From: CAZWUK01 sp964636685
Lineage (GTDB): Bacteria; Bacillota; Clostridia; Christensenellales; CAG-138
Length of the DNA stretch: 51,255 bases
Reading direction: 5' to 3'
NCBI GenBank assembly: GCA_964636685.1
Contig: CAZWUK010000005.1
Coordinates: 1 to 51,255, forward strand
Positions 1-7,372 of this stretch are shown in pieces (position 1 is the stretch's first letter; each line of letters begins with the position of its first letter). Below the pieces are notes generated by a model. That model was not told the DNA's origin and searched no databases. It was given only the letters and a program-made list of their open reading frames with translations. A program made the translations under genes and the position numbers.

Positions 1-9
1 ACTTTCAGG

Positions 10-183
10 CTATGCTGCCGTAATACCTTGTATCAAATCGAACCTCATTATATCAAGATAGATCAGCTGGATCTTACCCCGGTATTCTGCAAGCAAACCT
101 TCAAAAGCCGTTTCCGTACGGGCAAGAAAAAACATGCCCGGCCCTCCACTTTCATGGATTTCACCGTTGCATGTCAAAGGCAT
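10..183 (-). CDS. Small hypothetical protein, 57 aa
   Basis: A short reading frame on the minus strand starts at an ATG whose complement is at 181-183 and ends at a TAG at 10-12. A strong GGAGG ribosome site lies about eight bases before the ATG, which is the main reason to call it. The start is 28 bases beyond the GntR stop, so it is probably the second gene of that transcript. The peptide begins MPLTCNGEIHESGG, has no clear membrane segment and is soluble in character. I do not recognise the family. It may be a regulator-linked accessory protein or a remnant of a longer gene. Confidence 0.5.
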   Translation of the reverse strand: MPLTCNGEIHESGGPGMFFLARTETAFEGLLAEYRGKIQLIYLDIMRFDLIQGITAA

Positions 184-211
184 AGTAGGATCCTCCGTAT
201 CATGTTAAGCG

Positions 212-874
212 TTATGCGCTTGGCTTGGTTTCCCCTGATTCGGCGGCGTAGGTCACATGCTGCTCCGCGTAGGTTTTCGCGGCGTCCGCGTCATGCCGCT
301 CCAATGCCGAAAAGATCGAGCGATGCTCCTCCAGCGAATTTGGAGCACGGTTTGGCATGCCAAGCGAGCTTTGCCGCGCACGGTGAATATTCTGATGGAG
401 CGAGGTCAGGATGTGGTACAGCGTCTTACTGTTGCAGGCCTCATAAATCACTTCATGAAATTTGCTGTCCAGACGTACCAGATGCTCCGTATCGTTTTTA
501 CGGGTGTAAAGATCCATCAATTCCACCAGCTCCGACAGCTGATCCAGCTGCTGGTCGGTAATGCGCTCCGCCGCCCAGTATGCGGCCTGACCCTCCAGCA
601 GGTGACGGATCGTAAAAACGTCTCGAATGTCTTCGCTCGTGATGCCAATCACGACAACGCCGCGGTTTGGCTGCGAAGCAACAAGACCCTCCAGCTCCAG
701 CTGCTTGAGGGCTTCCCGAACCGGTGTGCGGCTTACACTGAGTTCGTCGGCAATTTTCAGTTCTACAAGATAATCGCCGGGATGATATCGGCCTTCGGTG
801 ATGTCATCGCGCAAATGATGGTAAACTTTATCGGAAAGAGAACCGTACTCTTTTGTATCATAATAAGGGGTCAT
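212..874 (-). CDS. GntR family transcriptional regulator, FCD subfamily
   Basis: A 220-residue DNA-binding regulator. The N-terminal winged helix-turn-helix spans about residues 10-75 and includes the typical VSRTPVREALKQLELEGLV segment. The C-terminal all-helical FCD ligand-binding domain (about 80-210) keeps the Asp and His residues that bind a metal in this family (DSKFHEVIYEAC, EEHRSIF, EQHV). The start at 874 is preceded by a GGAGG. It is divergent from the spoIIIA operon, and a good sigma-A promoter and a palindrome lie just upstream, suggesting autoregulation. The effector cannot be told from sequence; FCD regulators usually respond to organic or sugar acids. Confidence 0.9.
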   Translation of the reverse strand: MTPYYDTKEYGSLSDKVYHHLRDDITEGRYHPGDYLVELKIADELSVSRTPVREALKQLELEGLVASQPNRGVVVIGITSEDIRDVFTIRHLLEGQAAYWAAERITDQQLDQLSELVELMDLYTRKNDTEHLVRLDSKFHEVIYEACNSKTLYHILTSLHQNIHRARQSSLGMPNRAPNSLEEHRSIFSALERHDADAAKTYAEQHVTYAAESGETKPSA

Positions 875-894
875 AACAAAACCTCCATGCGCTT

Positions 895-923
895 ATTCTA
901 CTTCATTTTTTCACTTGTGGCAA
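895..923 (-). promoter_or_regulatory. Sigma-A promoter of the GntR regulator gene
   Basis: Reading the minus strand, TTGCCA (918-923) and TAGAAT (895-900) are separated by exactly 17 bases. The start codon follows about 20 bases downstream. Confidence 0.7.
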
Positions 924-926
924 GCA

Positions 927-936
927 TCGTATACAA
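927..936. promoter_or_regulatory. Candidate GntR/FCD operator
   Basis: TCGTATACAA is one base away from the symmetrical TTGTATACAA type of site used by several FCD-type GntR proteins. It sits immediately upstream of the -35 of the regulator's own promoter and between the divergent spoIIIA operon and gntR. Its role as an operator is inferred. Confidence 0.35.
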
Positions 937-944
937 ATATACAG

Positions 945-973
945 GCGTAATTTCGAGTTTACCGCCATATAGT
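945..973 (+). promoter_or_regulatory. Candidate sigma-E promoter of the spoIIIA operon
   Basis: GCGTAAT (945-951), a 14-base spacer and CATATAGT (966-973) resemble the Bacillus sigma-E pattern kmATAww-N14-CATACAmT (six of seven and six of eight positions). spoIIIA is a sigma-E operon in Bacillus subtilis. The predicted start near 980 leaves a very short leader with the GGAGG almost at the 5' end. Confidence 0.4.
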
Positions 974-996
974 GAATGGACGGAGGACATGCAAGC

Positions 997-1929
997 ATGG
1001 AAATCAACCGCTGGCGGCAGGATTTGCCGCAATATTTGACGCCAAGAATCAGAAAGACGCTGCTGGGAATGCCGGAGGACATACCGGTTGAGGAAATTCG
1101 AATTCGCGCCGGGCAGCCGCTGCAGGTCTGCTTTGCCGGAGAGGAGCGGCTGCTTCTCCCTGCGGATGGGCAGGCGGCGGCGACAGGCGAAGAATGCGGC
1201 GAAATGCTGCTGCGGATCTGCGGGCATTCGCTATATGCGTGGAGCAGCGAGTTAAAGAACGGATTCATTACGCTGGCGGGCGGCTACCGCGTGGGGATCT
1301 GCGGCAAGGCTGTGATCGAGGGCGAAGAAATGGCGCGATTTTCGGATATATCTTCTTTTGATATCCGCATCCCCCATATGCGGCCGGGCGCGGCAGATCG
1401 CCTGCTGCCCTACCTCTTGGACGCGGAAGGGCGGGCGTTGCCGTCATTGCTGGTTTCCGCGCCGGGATGCGGGAAAACCACAATGCTGCGCGATATTGCA
1501 AGGCAGCTGTCCGTTGGACAACATGGCGCAAGACCGCATCGCGTCGCCGTTGTAGACAGTCGATACGAGCTTTCCGGCGGCGGTGCTTTTGACTTGGGGC
1601 CAAGAACGGATGTGCTGTCCGGCATGGAACGGCGGGAGGGCTTGCCGATGCTGCTACGCACGATGGCGCCGGAGGTGATCGTGACAGACGAAATCGGGGC
1701 GCCGTCGGACGTGCGCGCATTGCTTGCTGCCGCGACCGCCGGCGTGTGCGTGATCGCAAGTCTGCATGCCACCTATGAATCCCGGGAGCGAAACCTGCTG
1801 CTGGCAAAGCTGCGTCGGGAAGACGCCTTTTTGCGATTCATTTATCTGGGGCGCAGTCGGGGTGCGGGAACGGTGGAACATATTGAATGTGTGCCGGCTG
1901 CGCTGGAAAGGATGGTGTCCCCATGTTAG
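997..1929 (+). CDS. spoIIIAA: Stage III sporulation protein AA (SpoIIIAA), secretion-type ATPase
   Basis: The cytoplasmic ATPase of the SpoIIIA-SpoIIQ channel linking mother cell and forespore, related to type II/IV secretion ATPases. The 310-residue protein carries a Walker A motif APGCGKTT at about residues 155-162 and a Walker B-like VIVTDEIG. I start it at the ATG at 997, which has GGAGG ten bases upstream; an in-frame ATG at 976 has no ribosome site. It is the first of eight tightly packed spoIIIA genes, and its stop overlaps the spoIIIAB start. Length and order match the family. Confidence 0.95.
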   Translation: MEINRWRQDLPQYLTPRIRKTLLGMPEDIPVEEIRIRAGQPLQVCFAGEERLLLPADGQAAATGEECGEMLLRICGHSLYAWSSELKNGFITLAGGYRVGICGKAVIEGEEMARFSDISSFDIRIPHMRPGAADRLLPYLLDAEGRALPSLLVSAPGCGKTTMLRDIARQLSVGQHGARPHRVAVVDSRYELSGGGAFDLGPRTDVLSGMERREGLPMLLRTMAPEVIVTDEIGAPSDVRALLAAATAGVCVIASLHATYESRERNLLLAKLRREDAFLRFIYLGRSRGAGTVEHIECVPAALERMVSPC

Positions 1930-2429
1930 GAAAGGCGCTGCTTTTGCTATTAGCGTTTTTTTCCTGCGCATGCGTCGGAGCGCTTGCCGCAGATCGCCTG
2001 CAAAAAAGGAAGAAGCTTTTGGACTGCCTTTGCACGCAGATTCGTACGCTGTCCGGACAGATTGCTTTTTTGAAAAAACCGTTGTCGGAGCTGCTTTCGG
2101 ATCATGAAGCACCGCTGGGGATGCTGTTTCAAAAAATGAAGGAGACGTGCGGCACACCGGATGAGATTTGGACGAACGCGTTTTCCCGCACGGCGGCGGA
2201 GATTCCGGAATTGCAGCTTCTCAAGGATGGGGAGCGCGACGCGCTTAACGTATTTTTGCTTTCCCTCGGCAGGACGGACGTGCCCTTGCAGCGCGACAAT
2301 GCGGCGCTTGCACTCTCCGTCTTATCGGAAGCGGCCGCGCAGGCCGGCGAGGAATCGACCAGAAACGGCCGCATTTATCGCGCGATTGGCGTGCTGTGCG
2401 GGGCGGCGTTTGCGGTTTTCCTGCTTTGA
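1923..2429 (+). CDS. spoIIIAB: Stage III sporulation protein AB
   Basis: A 168-residue protein with one N-terminal membrane segment (about residues 3-20, LGKALLLLLAFF) and a helical cytoplasmic part, the usual SpoIIIAB layout related to GspF-type secretion proteins. It probably links the SpoIIIAA ATPase to the membrane ring. The ATG at 1923 overlaps the spoIIIAA stop, indicating translational coupling. Identification rests on position in the operon, length and the hydrophobic N terminus. Confidence 0.9.
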   Translation: MLGKALLLLLAFFSCACVGALAADRLQKRKKLLDCLCTQIRTLSGQIAFLKKPLSELLSDHEAPLGMLFQKMKETCGTPDEIWTNAFSRTAAEIPELQLLKDGERDALNVFLLSLGRTDVPLQRDNAALALSVLSEAAAQAGEESTRNGRIYRAIGVLCGAAFAVFLL

Positions 2430-2439
2430 TAGGTGCGAT

Positions 2440-2637
2440 ATGGATGTTGATATGCTGTTTCGCATCGCCGGCGTCGGGATTATCGCCGCGATTATTACGC
2501 AGCTGCTGAAGCAGAGCGGCAGGGATGAGATGGCGACGATTGCGGCGATCGCGGGGTTGATTATCGGACTTTTGATGATGCTCAACATGATCGAAGAACT
2601 GTTCGACAGCGTAAAACGCGTGTTCGATCTGTATTGA
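2440..2637 (+). CDS. spoIIIAC: Stage III sporulation protein AC
   Basis: A 65-residue protein with two membrane helices, the normal size for SpoIIIAC, a small inner-membrane component of the feeding-tube channel. The frame is open far upstream, but the ATG at 2440 (MDVDMLFRIAGVG) is preceded by AGGTG and gives the family length. It lies between spoIIIAB and spoIIIAD with one base before the next ATG. Confidence 0.95.
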   Translation: MDVDMLFRIAGVGIIAAIITQLLKQSGRDEMATIAAIAGLIIGLLMMLNMIEELFDSVKRVFDLY

Positions 2638-2638
2638 A

Positions 2639-3037
2639 ATGCTGATATTTTCGATTCTTGTATTTTCTCTGCTGGGCGTCAGCGTCGCACTGCTGCTCAA
2701 GCCGATACGACCGGAGCTTTCGCTGTTGACACTGCTTGCAACGGGGATACTGATTTTTTTAACGTTGCTCGGGAAGCTGTCCGGCGTGTTGGACGCTGTC
2801 CGTGATCTGACGCTATCCTACGGCATTGAGAACGGCAGCTTCTCGGCTTTGCTCAAGATTCTGGCAATCGCGTATCTGGCGCAGTTTGGCGCAGAACTTT
2901 GCCGGGATGCGGGCGCGGGCGCCGTCGCGGCAAAGGTCGAGCTTGGCGGGCGCGTGCTCATCCTTGCAAGCGTGCTTCCGGTTGCCGTCTCTGCGCTCGA
3001 AACGGCGGCGGAGCTTTTACGGGAGGCGGCGCAATGA
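2639..3037 (+). CDS. spoIIIAD: Stage III sporulation protein AD
   Basis: A 132-residue integral membrane protein with about four hydrophobic segments, typical of SpoIIIAD, which resembles SpoIIIAC at its N terminus and forms part of the channel export apparatus. The start ATG comes one base after the spoIIIAC stop and the stop overlaps the spoIIIAE start (ATGA), so it is translated as part of a coupled chain. Confidence 0.95.
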   Translation: MLIFSILVFSLLGVSVALLLKPIRPELSLLTLLATGILIFLTLLGKLSGVLDAVRDLTLSYGIENGSFSALLKILAIAYLAQFGAELCRDAGAGAVAAKVELGGRVLILASVLPVAVSALETAAELLREAAQ

Positions 3038-4203
3038 AACGTGCGCTCTTGCTCCTGTGTGTCCTGCTTGCGCTTGCCATATTGCCGGGCGCAGCGCGCG
3101 CAGAACCGGAAGAACCGGATATCTCTGTGGAGGACGCCGTCGAAAAATGGCTGGACGAGCTGGGATTGGCGCAGTGGCAGGCAAACGCCAACGAAGCCGG
3201 TAATGCGTATGATTTGTTTCGGTTTTCCGACCTGACGGCGTGGATTCGTGAATATGCGCTCACCGGCGAAGCGCCCACACAGGAGATCACGCAACAGTGG
3301 CTCCTGTCGGCGGTACGGCAGGAGCTTGGCCGGTGCGCGGGGCTTTTCTTTTCGCTGCTGGGTATTTCTATCCTGTCGGGCGTTGCAAAGACTGTCGCGG
3401 GACAGGGAAAAACCTCTGCTGCGGAGGCGGCGGGCTTTGCATGCCGCTGCTTTACGCTGGCGGTTGTATTGTCTGTGTTCGCGAGCCTGACAAAGGCGTG
3501 CGTGGAAGCAATCCGCGCTTTGAGCGCCTTTATGCAGATTGCGCTGCCTGCGCTTTTGACCGTCCTGACGGCGATGGGCGGCACGGCTTCCGCGGGGGTA
3601 ATCCAGCCGGCCACAACCTTTCTGTGCGGCGGCATGACCACTGCCATGCAGGGAATTGTCGTACCGGTGGCGCTGTGCGGCGGGATTCTCGGCGTCATCA
3701 ACTGCCTCGGCAGCGGCGATCGGTTGGGCGGCATGGTGACGCTGGCCAAAAAGAGCGTTAAATGGACGGTTGGCATTGCAACGTCGCTTTATCTCGGCGT
3801 TACCAGCATCCGTGGACTATCGGCAGCGGCGTACGACGGCATATCCGTACGAACCGCAAAATACGCCGCTTCCAACCTTGTACCGTTTGTGGGCGGATTT
3901 GTTTCCGGCACAATGGATACGCTGCTAGGCTGCGCGGGACTTGTGAAGAATGCTGCGGGGCTTGCGGCGGTGATGATCGGCGCGTCGATCGTATTTGCAC
4001 CGCTGCTGCGCATTTTTCTATATATGACGATGTTTCGCGTATCCATCGCGTTGACACAGCCGATTTCGGAGCCGCCGCAGATTCGCATGCAGACGGAGGC
4101 GTGTGAAATGCTTTCCTGCTATATCGCGGCGATGATTGCTACCACGCTGATGTTTTTTGTCACGACGGGCTTGATTACATCGATCGGTGGTGTGGCGGGA
4201 TGA
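3034..4203 (+). CDS. spoIIIAE: Stage III sporulation protein AE
   Basis: The large polytopic membrane component of the SpoIIIA channel. The 389-residue product begins with a signal peptide (MKRALLLLCVLLALAILPGAARA), a soluble extracytoplasmic stretch rich in acidic residues to about residue 90, then six to eight membrane helices. The frame is open further upstream, but GGGAGG precedes the ATG at 3034, which overlaps the spoIIIAD stop. Length fits the family of about 390-400 residues. Confidence 0.93.
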   Translation: MKRALLLLCVLLALAILPGAARAEPEEPDISVEDAVEKWLDELGLAQWQANANEAGNAYDLFRFSDLTAWIREYALTGEAPTQEITQQWLLSAVRQELGRCAGLFFSLLGISILSGVAKTVAGQGKTSAAEAAGFACRCFTLAVVLSVFASLTKACVEAIRALSAFMQIALPALLTVLTAMGGTASAGVIQPATTFLCGGMTTAMQGIVVPVALCGGILGVINCLGSGDRLGGMVTLAKKSVKWTVGIATSLYLGVTSIRGLSAAAYDGISVRTAKYAASNLVPFVGGFVSGTMDTLLGCAGLVKNAAGLAAVMIGASIVFAPLLRIFLYMTMFRVSIALTQPISEPPQIRMQTEACEMLSCYIAAMIATTLMFFVTTGLITSIGGVAG

Positions 4204-4382
4204 TGGCCTCCGTTTTATCGTTTGTGCTATATGTGACGGCGCTTTCGGTACTCTCGACCCTTGTGGAGCTGCTCCTGCCGTCCGGCTCGATGCGGGAGAG
4301 CGCGAAGACGGGGATCGGAATGGTGCTGCTTTCGGCGATTGTTGGACAAATTTTAAGCATAATTGTTGGACGGGGGATATAA
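4200..4382 (+). CDS. spoIIIAF: Truncated SpoIIIAF-like protein, membrane segment only
   Basis: A 60-residue protein with two hydrophobic helices (about residues 3-22 and 38-57), in the slot where spoIIIAF always lies, overlapping the spoIIIAE stop and ending three bases before spoIIIAG. Normal SpoIIIAF proteins are about 200 residues, with two membrane helices followed by a soluble ring-building domain; that domain is absent and there is no room for it. There is no sign of a frameshift, so this looks like real reduction rather than a broken gene. Confidence 0.75.
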   Translation: MMASVLSFVLYVTALSVLSTLVELLLPSGSMRESAKTGIGMVLLSAIVGQILSIIVGRGI

Positions 4383-4384
4383 AT

Positions 4385-4984
4385 ATGCAAAAGGAGAGCA
4401 AAACCTGTGTGAAGGCGTCCCTGTTGAAGGGGATTTACGCGCGAATCAAAGGCAATAAAAAGGCGGAATATGCCGTATACGGCGCAATCGTCCTGCTGGT
4501 TGTCCTCGTGTATACGGCCAGCGCGCGTATTGATTTTTCGGCGGTGAAGGAGGAGACTGCCGCGTCGCAGAGTACGTCGGCGGATGCGGCGGGCACAGAA
4601 ACAAGACTGCGGGAGGTGCTTTCCAAGATTCGCGGCGCGGGACGCGTGGAGGTGATGATCACCTACGAAACGGGATCGGAACTTGTGACCGCCATGTCAA
4701 CCAATGTGGACAGCGACATGTCAGAAACGACGGGCGACGGCAAGGTGAGCCAGACGCAGAAAACCACGGAATCTTCCCAGCCGGCGACGGTTTCTGGCAG
4801 CGCCGGCAATGAGCCGATCATCCTTTTGGAACGGCAGCCCGTGGTTCGCGGCGTGATCGTTGTTGCGGAAGGCGCTGCGGACATCAATGTAAAGCTGGAT
4901 TTGCAGCGTGCCGTAAAGGCGGTGCTGGATATTCCGCTCTCAAGCATTGAGGTGTTTGAAGCGGCGGCAGACGAGTGGGAGTGA
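4385..4984 (+). CDS. spoIIIAG: Stage III sporulation protein AG
   Basis: A ring-forming channel protein of the mother-cell membrane. The 199-residue product has a basic cytoplasmic N terminus, one membrane helix at about residues 32-50 (YAVYGAIVLLVVLVY), a Ser/Thr-rich linker and a C-terminal ring-building domain containing the typical KIRGAGRVEVMITYETG segment. The frame is open upstream, but the ATG at 4385, after a GGGGGAT ribosome site, gives the family length. Confidence 0.95.
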   Translation: MQKESKTCVKASLLKGIYARIKGNKKAEYAVYGAIVLLVVLVYTASARIDFSAVKEETAASQSTSADAAGTETRLREVLSKIRGAGRVEVMITYETGSELVTAMSTNVDSDMSETTGDGKVSQTQKTTESSQPATVSGSAGNEPIILLERQPVVRGVIVVAEGAADINVKLDLQRAVKAVLDIPLSSIEVFEAAADEWE

Positions 4985-4995
4985 GGAGGGAAACA

Positions 4996-5526
4996 ATGAA
5001 AAATGTCAGGGTAAAACTGAACAAAAAGGTGCTGACGCTGTGCGGCGTGGCGGTGCTGCTCATCGGCGCGGTCATTACCAATCTGCTGGCCTCGGCAAGG
5101 AAGAACCAGCAAACGGCTTTGCCGGCGGATGCTTCCGGCGACGCGGCGGAGAACGCCAGCGTTTCTGTCAGCTCGACACAGGGGACGTTCTTTGAAGCGT
5201 TTCGAAACGACCGCAACGTCACACGGGAGAAGGAGATTGCGTATATCGATGCAATTATCGAGCAGGGCGCCGACGCGGAGACGCTTGCCGAGGCGCAGCG
5301 GCAGAAGCTCGTCATCGTGGACTACATGGAAAAAGAGATGACGGTGGAAAATCTGCTCAAGGCCAAGGGCTTTGCGGACGCGGCGGTTTCTCTGCACAGC
5401 GGTTCTGTCAACGTAGTGCTGGCAGCCGAAACGCTTTCTGACGAGCAGGTGGCGCAGGTGCTGGATATCGTGATGCGCGAAACGGGCGAAATCGCGGATA
5501 ATGTCAAAGTTACGACAGCACAGTAA
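4996..5526 (+). CDS. spoIIIAH: Stage III sporulation protein AH
   Basis: The mother-cell partner of forespore SpoIIQ; the two interact across the intermembrane space. The 176-residue protein has one N-terminal membrane helix (about residues 12-31), a low-complexity linker and a ring-building domain ending with DIVMRETGEIADNVKV. GAGGAGGG lies six bases before the ATG at 4996. It closes the spoIIIA operon. No SpoIIQ gene is seen in this window. Confidence 0.95.
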   Translation: MKNVRVKLNKKVLTLCGVAVLLIGAVITNLLASARKNQQTALPADASGDAAENASVSVSSTQGTFFEAFRNDRNVTREKEIAYIDAIIEQGADAETLAEAQRQKLVIVDYMEKEMTVENLLKAKGFADAAVSLHSGSVNVVLAAETLSDEQVAQVLDIVMRETGEIADNVKVTTAQ

Positions 5527-5552
5527 CATTTTTTTCGACGCGGCAAGGCGTA

Positions 5553-5581
5553 TTTACATCAGGAGAAAATATTGATATAAT
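5553..5581 (+). promoter_or_regulatory. Sigma-A promoter of the asp23 operon
   Basis: TTTACA (5553-5558), 17 bases, TATAAT (5576-5581), with a TG one base before the -10 box (extended -10). It marks the switch from the sporulation operon to the housekeeping run that starts with asp23. Confidence 0.8.
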
Positions 5582-5612
5582 GATGTATCAAAAGATACTG
5601 GAGGTGGCTGAA

Positions 5613-6092
5613 ATGGCGGAAAATACCGAAATGAGCACTGCAGTCAAGGCGACTGATGGCGGACGTATCGTTTTTGCCAATGATGTGATTGCTACCATAG
5701 CGGCATTGGCGGCTGCCGACGTTGCCGGCGTGGCCGGTATGAATGGCGGCGTTGTCGAAGGGATCACGGAAAAACTTGGCAGAAAGAGCCTTACAAAGGG
5801 CGTAAAAGTAGAAGTTGGTCAGGAGGAGGCGGCCGTTGATCTGACGGTCATCATCCAATATGGATATCGCATTCAGGAAGTTTGCGCAAATGTGCAGGCT
5901 GCGGTCAAAAATGCGATCGAGACGATGACAGGGCTTCGCGTCGTGGAAGTAAACGTCTACGTTTATTCCATCAACTTCGAATCACCCGAAGATAAGGAAG
6001 AAAAAATCAAGGCCAAGGAACGTGAAAGAGAAGAGAAGGCAAGGGCCAAGGAGAAACCGGCAAAAGAAATTGAGCCGCCTCGCGTAAAATAA
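5613..6092 (+). CDS. Asp23/YqhY family protein
   Basis: A 159-residue Asp23 domain protein. The conserved core (GGRIVFANDVIATIAALAA, GVAGMNGG, VQAAVKNAIETMTGLRV) fills residues 15-125, followed by a Lys/Glu-rich tail that is probably a coiled coil. The ATG at 5613 follows GGAGGTGG by five bases and is preferred over the in-frame ATGs further up. The family has no enzymatic motif. It is linked to cell-envelope stress and, for YqhY, to fatty-acid synthesis control. The next gene encodes its usual membrane anchor. Confidence 0.92.
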   Translation: MAENTEMSTAVKATDGGRIVFANDVIATIAALAAADVAGVAGMNGGVVEGITEKLGRKSLTKGVKVEVGQEEAAVDLTVIIQYGYRIQEVCANVQAAVKNAIETMTGLRVVEVNVYVYSINFESPEDKEEKIKAKEREREEKARAKEKPAKEIEPPRVK

Positions 6093-6114
6093 ATCTGTTG
6101 CGTGGAAACGGTAC

Positions 6115-6136
6115 GGGCGGAGATTCGTCTCCGCCC
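6115..6136 (+). terminator. Intercistronic hairpin with TTCG tetraloop
   Basis: A perfect nine-base-pair stem (GGGCGGAGA with TCTCCGCCC) closed by TTCG lies between asp23 and amaP. There is no long T-run after it, so it is more likely a partial terminator or an RNA stability element that lowers downstream expression relative to asp23. Confidence 0.55.
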
Positions 6137-6165
6137 TGTTTACGAATGAGAAGGAGAGGCCTTGG

Positions 6166-6735
6166 ATGAAACTGAAAGTATTTGACCGCATTTTGCTGGC
6201 ATTGCTGCTGATTCTCGCCATTGTGGTGGCGTTTATACTGTTTGGCGTGTCGGCAAACCTCATCCCGGAGAATATGGCAACCGGGTTTGTGTCGCTGTTT
6301 TACCTCAATGCACAGAATCGCCTGATTCTGGCAGGAGCGGGGATTGTCGTGCTGCTGATCGCATTAAAGCTCGTTTTTGCGGGACGCGAGAAGAAGGAAG
6401 TCCAACCGCTTTCGGCAATGATTCGCCAGAGTGATATTGGCGGGACATTTGTCGCCTTGTCCGCGATTGACAGCATGGTACAAAAGCATTGCCGCGCACA
6501 GAGCAGAATCCGCGACTGCGTTTCTACCATACATCCCGGAGACAACGGCATTACCATTGGTATTCGGCTGTCCGTATTGCCGGATACGGACATAAAAACG
6601 CTGACTGACGAATTACAGCGCTCGCTCAAGGAATATATCGAAGGATTGACAGGTATTACCGTGAATGAAATCGGCGTACTGGTTGAGAGCGCGAGCACGC
6701 CGGTGACGAACGCAACGATTGCACGGGTTGAATAA
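6166..6735 (+). CDS. amaP: Alkaline shock response membrane anchor protein AmaP
   Basis: A 189-residue protein with two membrane helices near the N terminus (about residues 8-30 and 45-68) followed by a soluble Asp23-like domain (residues 85-185). AmaP proteins tether Asp23 to the cytoplasmic membrane, which fits its place directly after asp23 and before a DUF2273 gene. AAGGAGAGG precedes the ATG at 6166. Confidence 0.88.
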   Translation: MKLKVFDRILLALLLILAIVVAFILFGVSANLIPENMATGFVSLFYLNAQNRLILAGAGIVVLLIALKLVFAGREKKEVQPLSAMIRQSDIGGTFVALSAIDSMVQKHCRAQSRIRDCVSTIHPGDNGITIGIRLSVLPDTDIKTLTDELQRSLKEYIEGLTGITVNEIGVLVESASTPVTNATIARVE

Positions 6736-6965
6736 TGATGGAGAATTTTTCCGAATTTTGCAAGAAGCATCGCTGGGCGTTGTTTTTTACGGCGATTGGA
6801 CTTTTGCTGGGCATTCTGTTTGTGACGATCGGTTTTTGGAGAACCCTGCTGCTGATTGTCGTCGTGACATTGTGCTTCTTTGTCGGTTATCTGCTGGATA
6901 ACGGCGGAGTCGAAGGCTTAAAGGAATTTATCAACAAAATTTTTAAGGGTAGTAAGAAAGCATGA
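6735..6965 (+). CDS. DUF2273 family small membrane protein
   Basis: A 76-residue protein with two membrane helices (about residues 16-32 and 34-54) and a short C-terminal amphipathic tail ending GLKEFINKIFKG, the standard DUF2273 form. The gene overlaps the amaP stop by one base and nusB by four. DUF2273 proteins accompany Asp23 and AmaP in many Bacillota; their molecular role is not established. Confidence 0.88.
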   Translation: MMENFSEFCKKHRWALFFTAIGLLLGILFVTIGFWRTLLLIVVVTLCFFVGYLLDNGGVEGLKEFINKIFKGSKKA

Positions 6966-7369
6966 GCAGGACGCTGGCGCGCGAAGTTGCGATGAAAATG
7001 GAATACTCCAAACTCCTTGGCGGATCGGAAACGCCGGAATCCGTACTGGAAAAAACGGAGACGGAAGCAAAACTGGATCAAGAGGATATCGATTTTGCAA
7101 ACGAGCTTGTCGCCGGGATCGACGCGGATCGGGATCGTATCGACGCGCTGATTGAGAAATACGCGGTTGGCTGGTCGTTTGAACGGATTGCAAAGGTGGA
7201 TCTTTGCATTTTACGGCTTTCTGTGTTCGAAATGCTTTCCCGAGACGATGTGCCGACGGGAGCGTCCATCAACGAAGCGGTAGAGCTTGCCAAAAAGTAT
7301 GGCGGAGAAAAGTCCTTTGCGTTTGTGAACGGTATTCTCGGTTCTGTTGCAAAGGAACTTGAAGAATAG
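6962..7369 (+). CDS. nusB: Transcription antitermination factor NusB
   Basis: A 135-residue all-helical RNA-binding protein that acts with NusE (ribosomal S10) in rRNA antitermination. Family features are visible: REVAMKMEYS at the N terminus, WSFERIAKVDLCILRLSVFE in the middle and GASINEAVELAKKYGGEKS near the C terminus. The ATG overlaps the preceding stop (ATGA). Length is typical. Confidence 0.95.
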   Translation: MSRTLAREVAMKMEYSKLLGGSETPESVLEKTETEAKLDQEDIDFANELVAGIDADRDRIDALIEKYAVGWSFERIAKVDLCILRLSVFEMLSRDDVPTGASINEAVELAKKYGGEKSFAFVNGILGSVAKELEE

Positions 7370-7372
7370 ACC

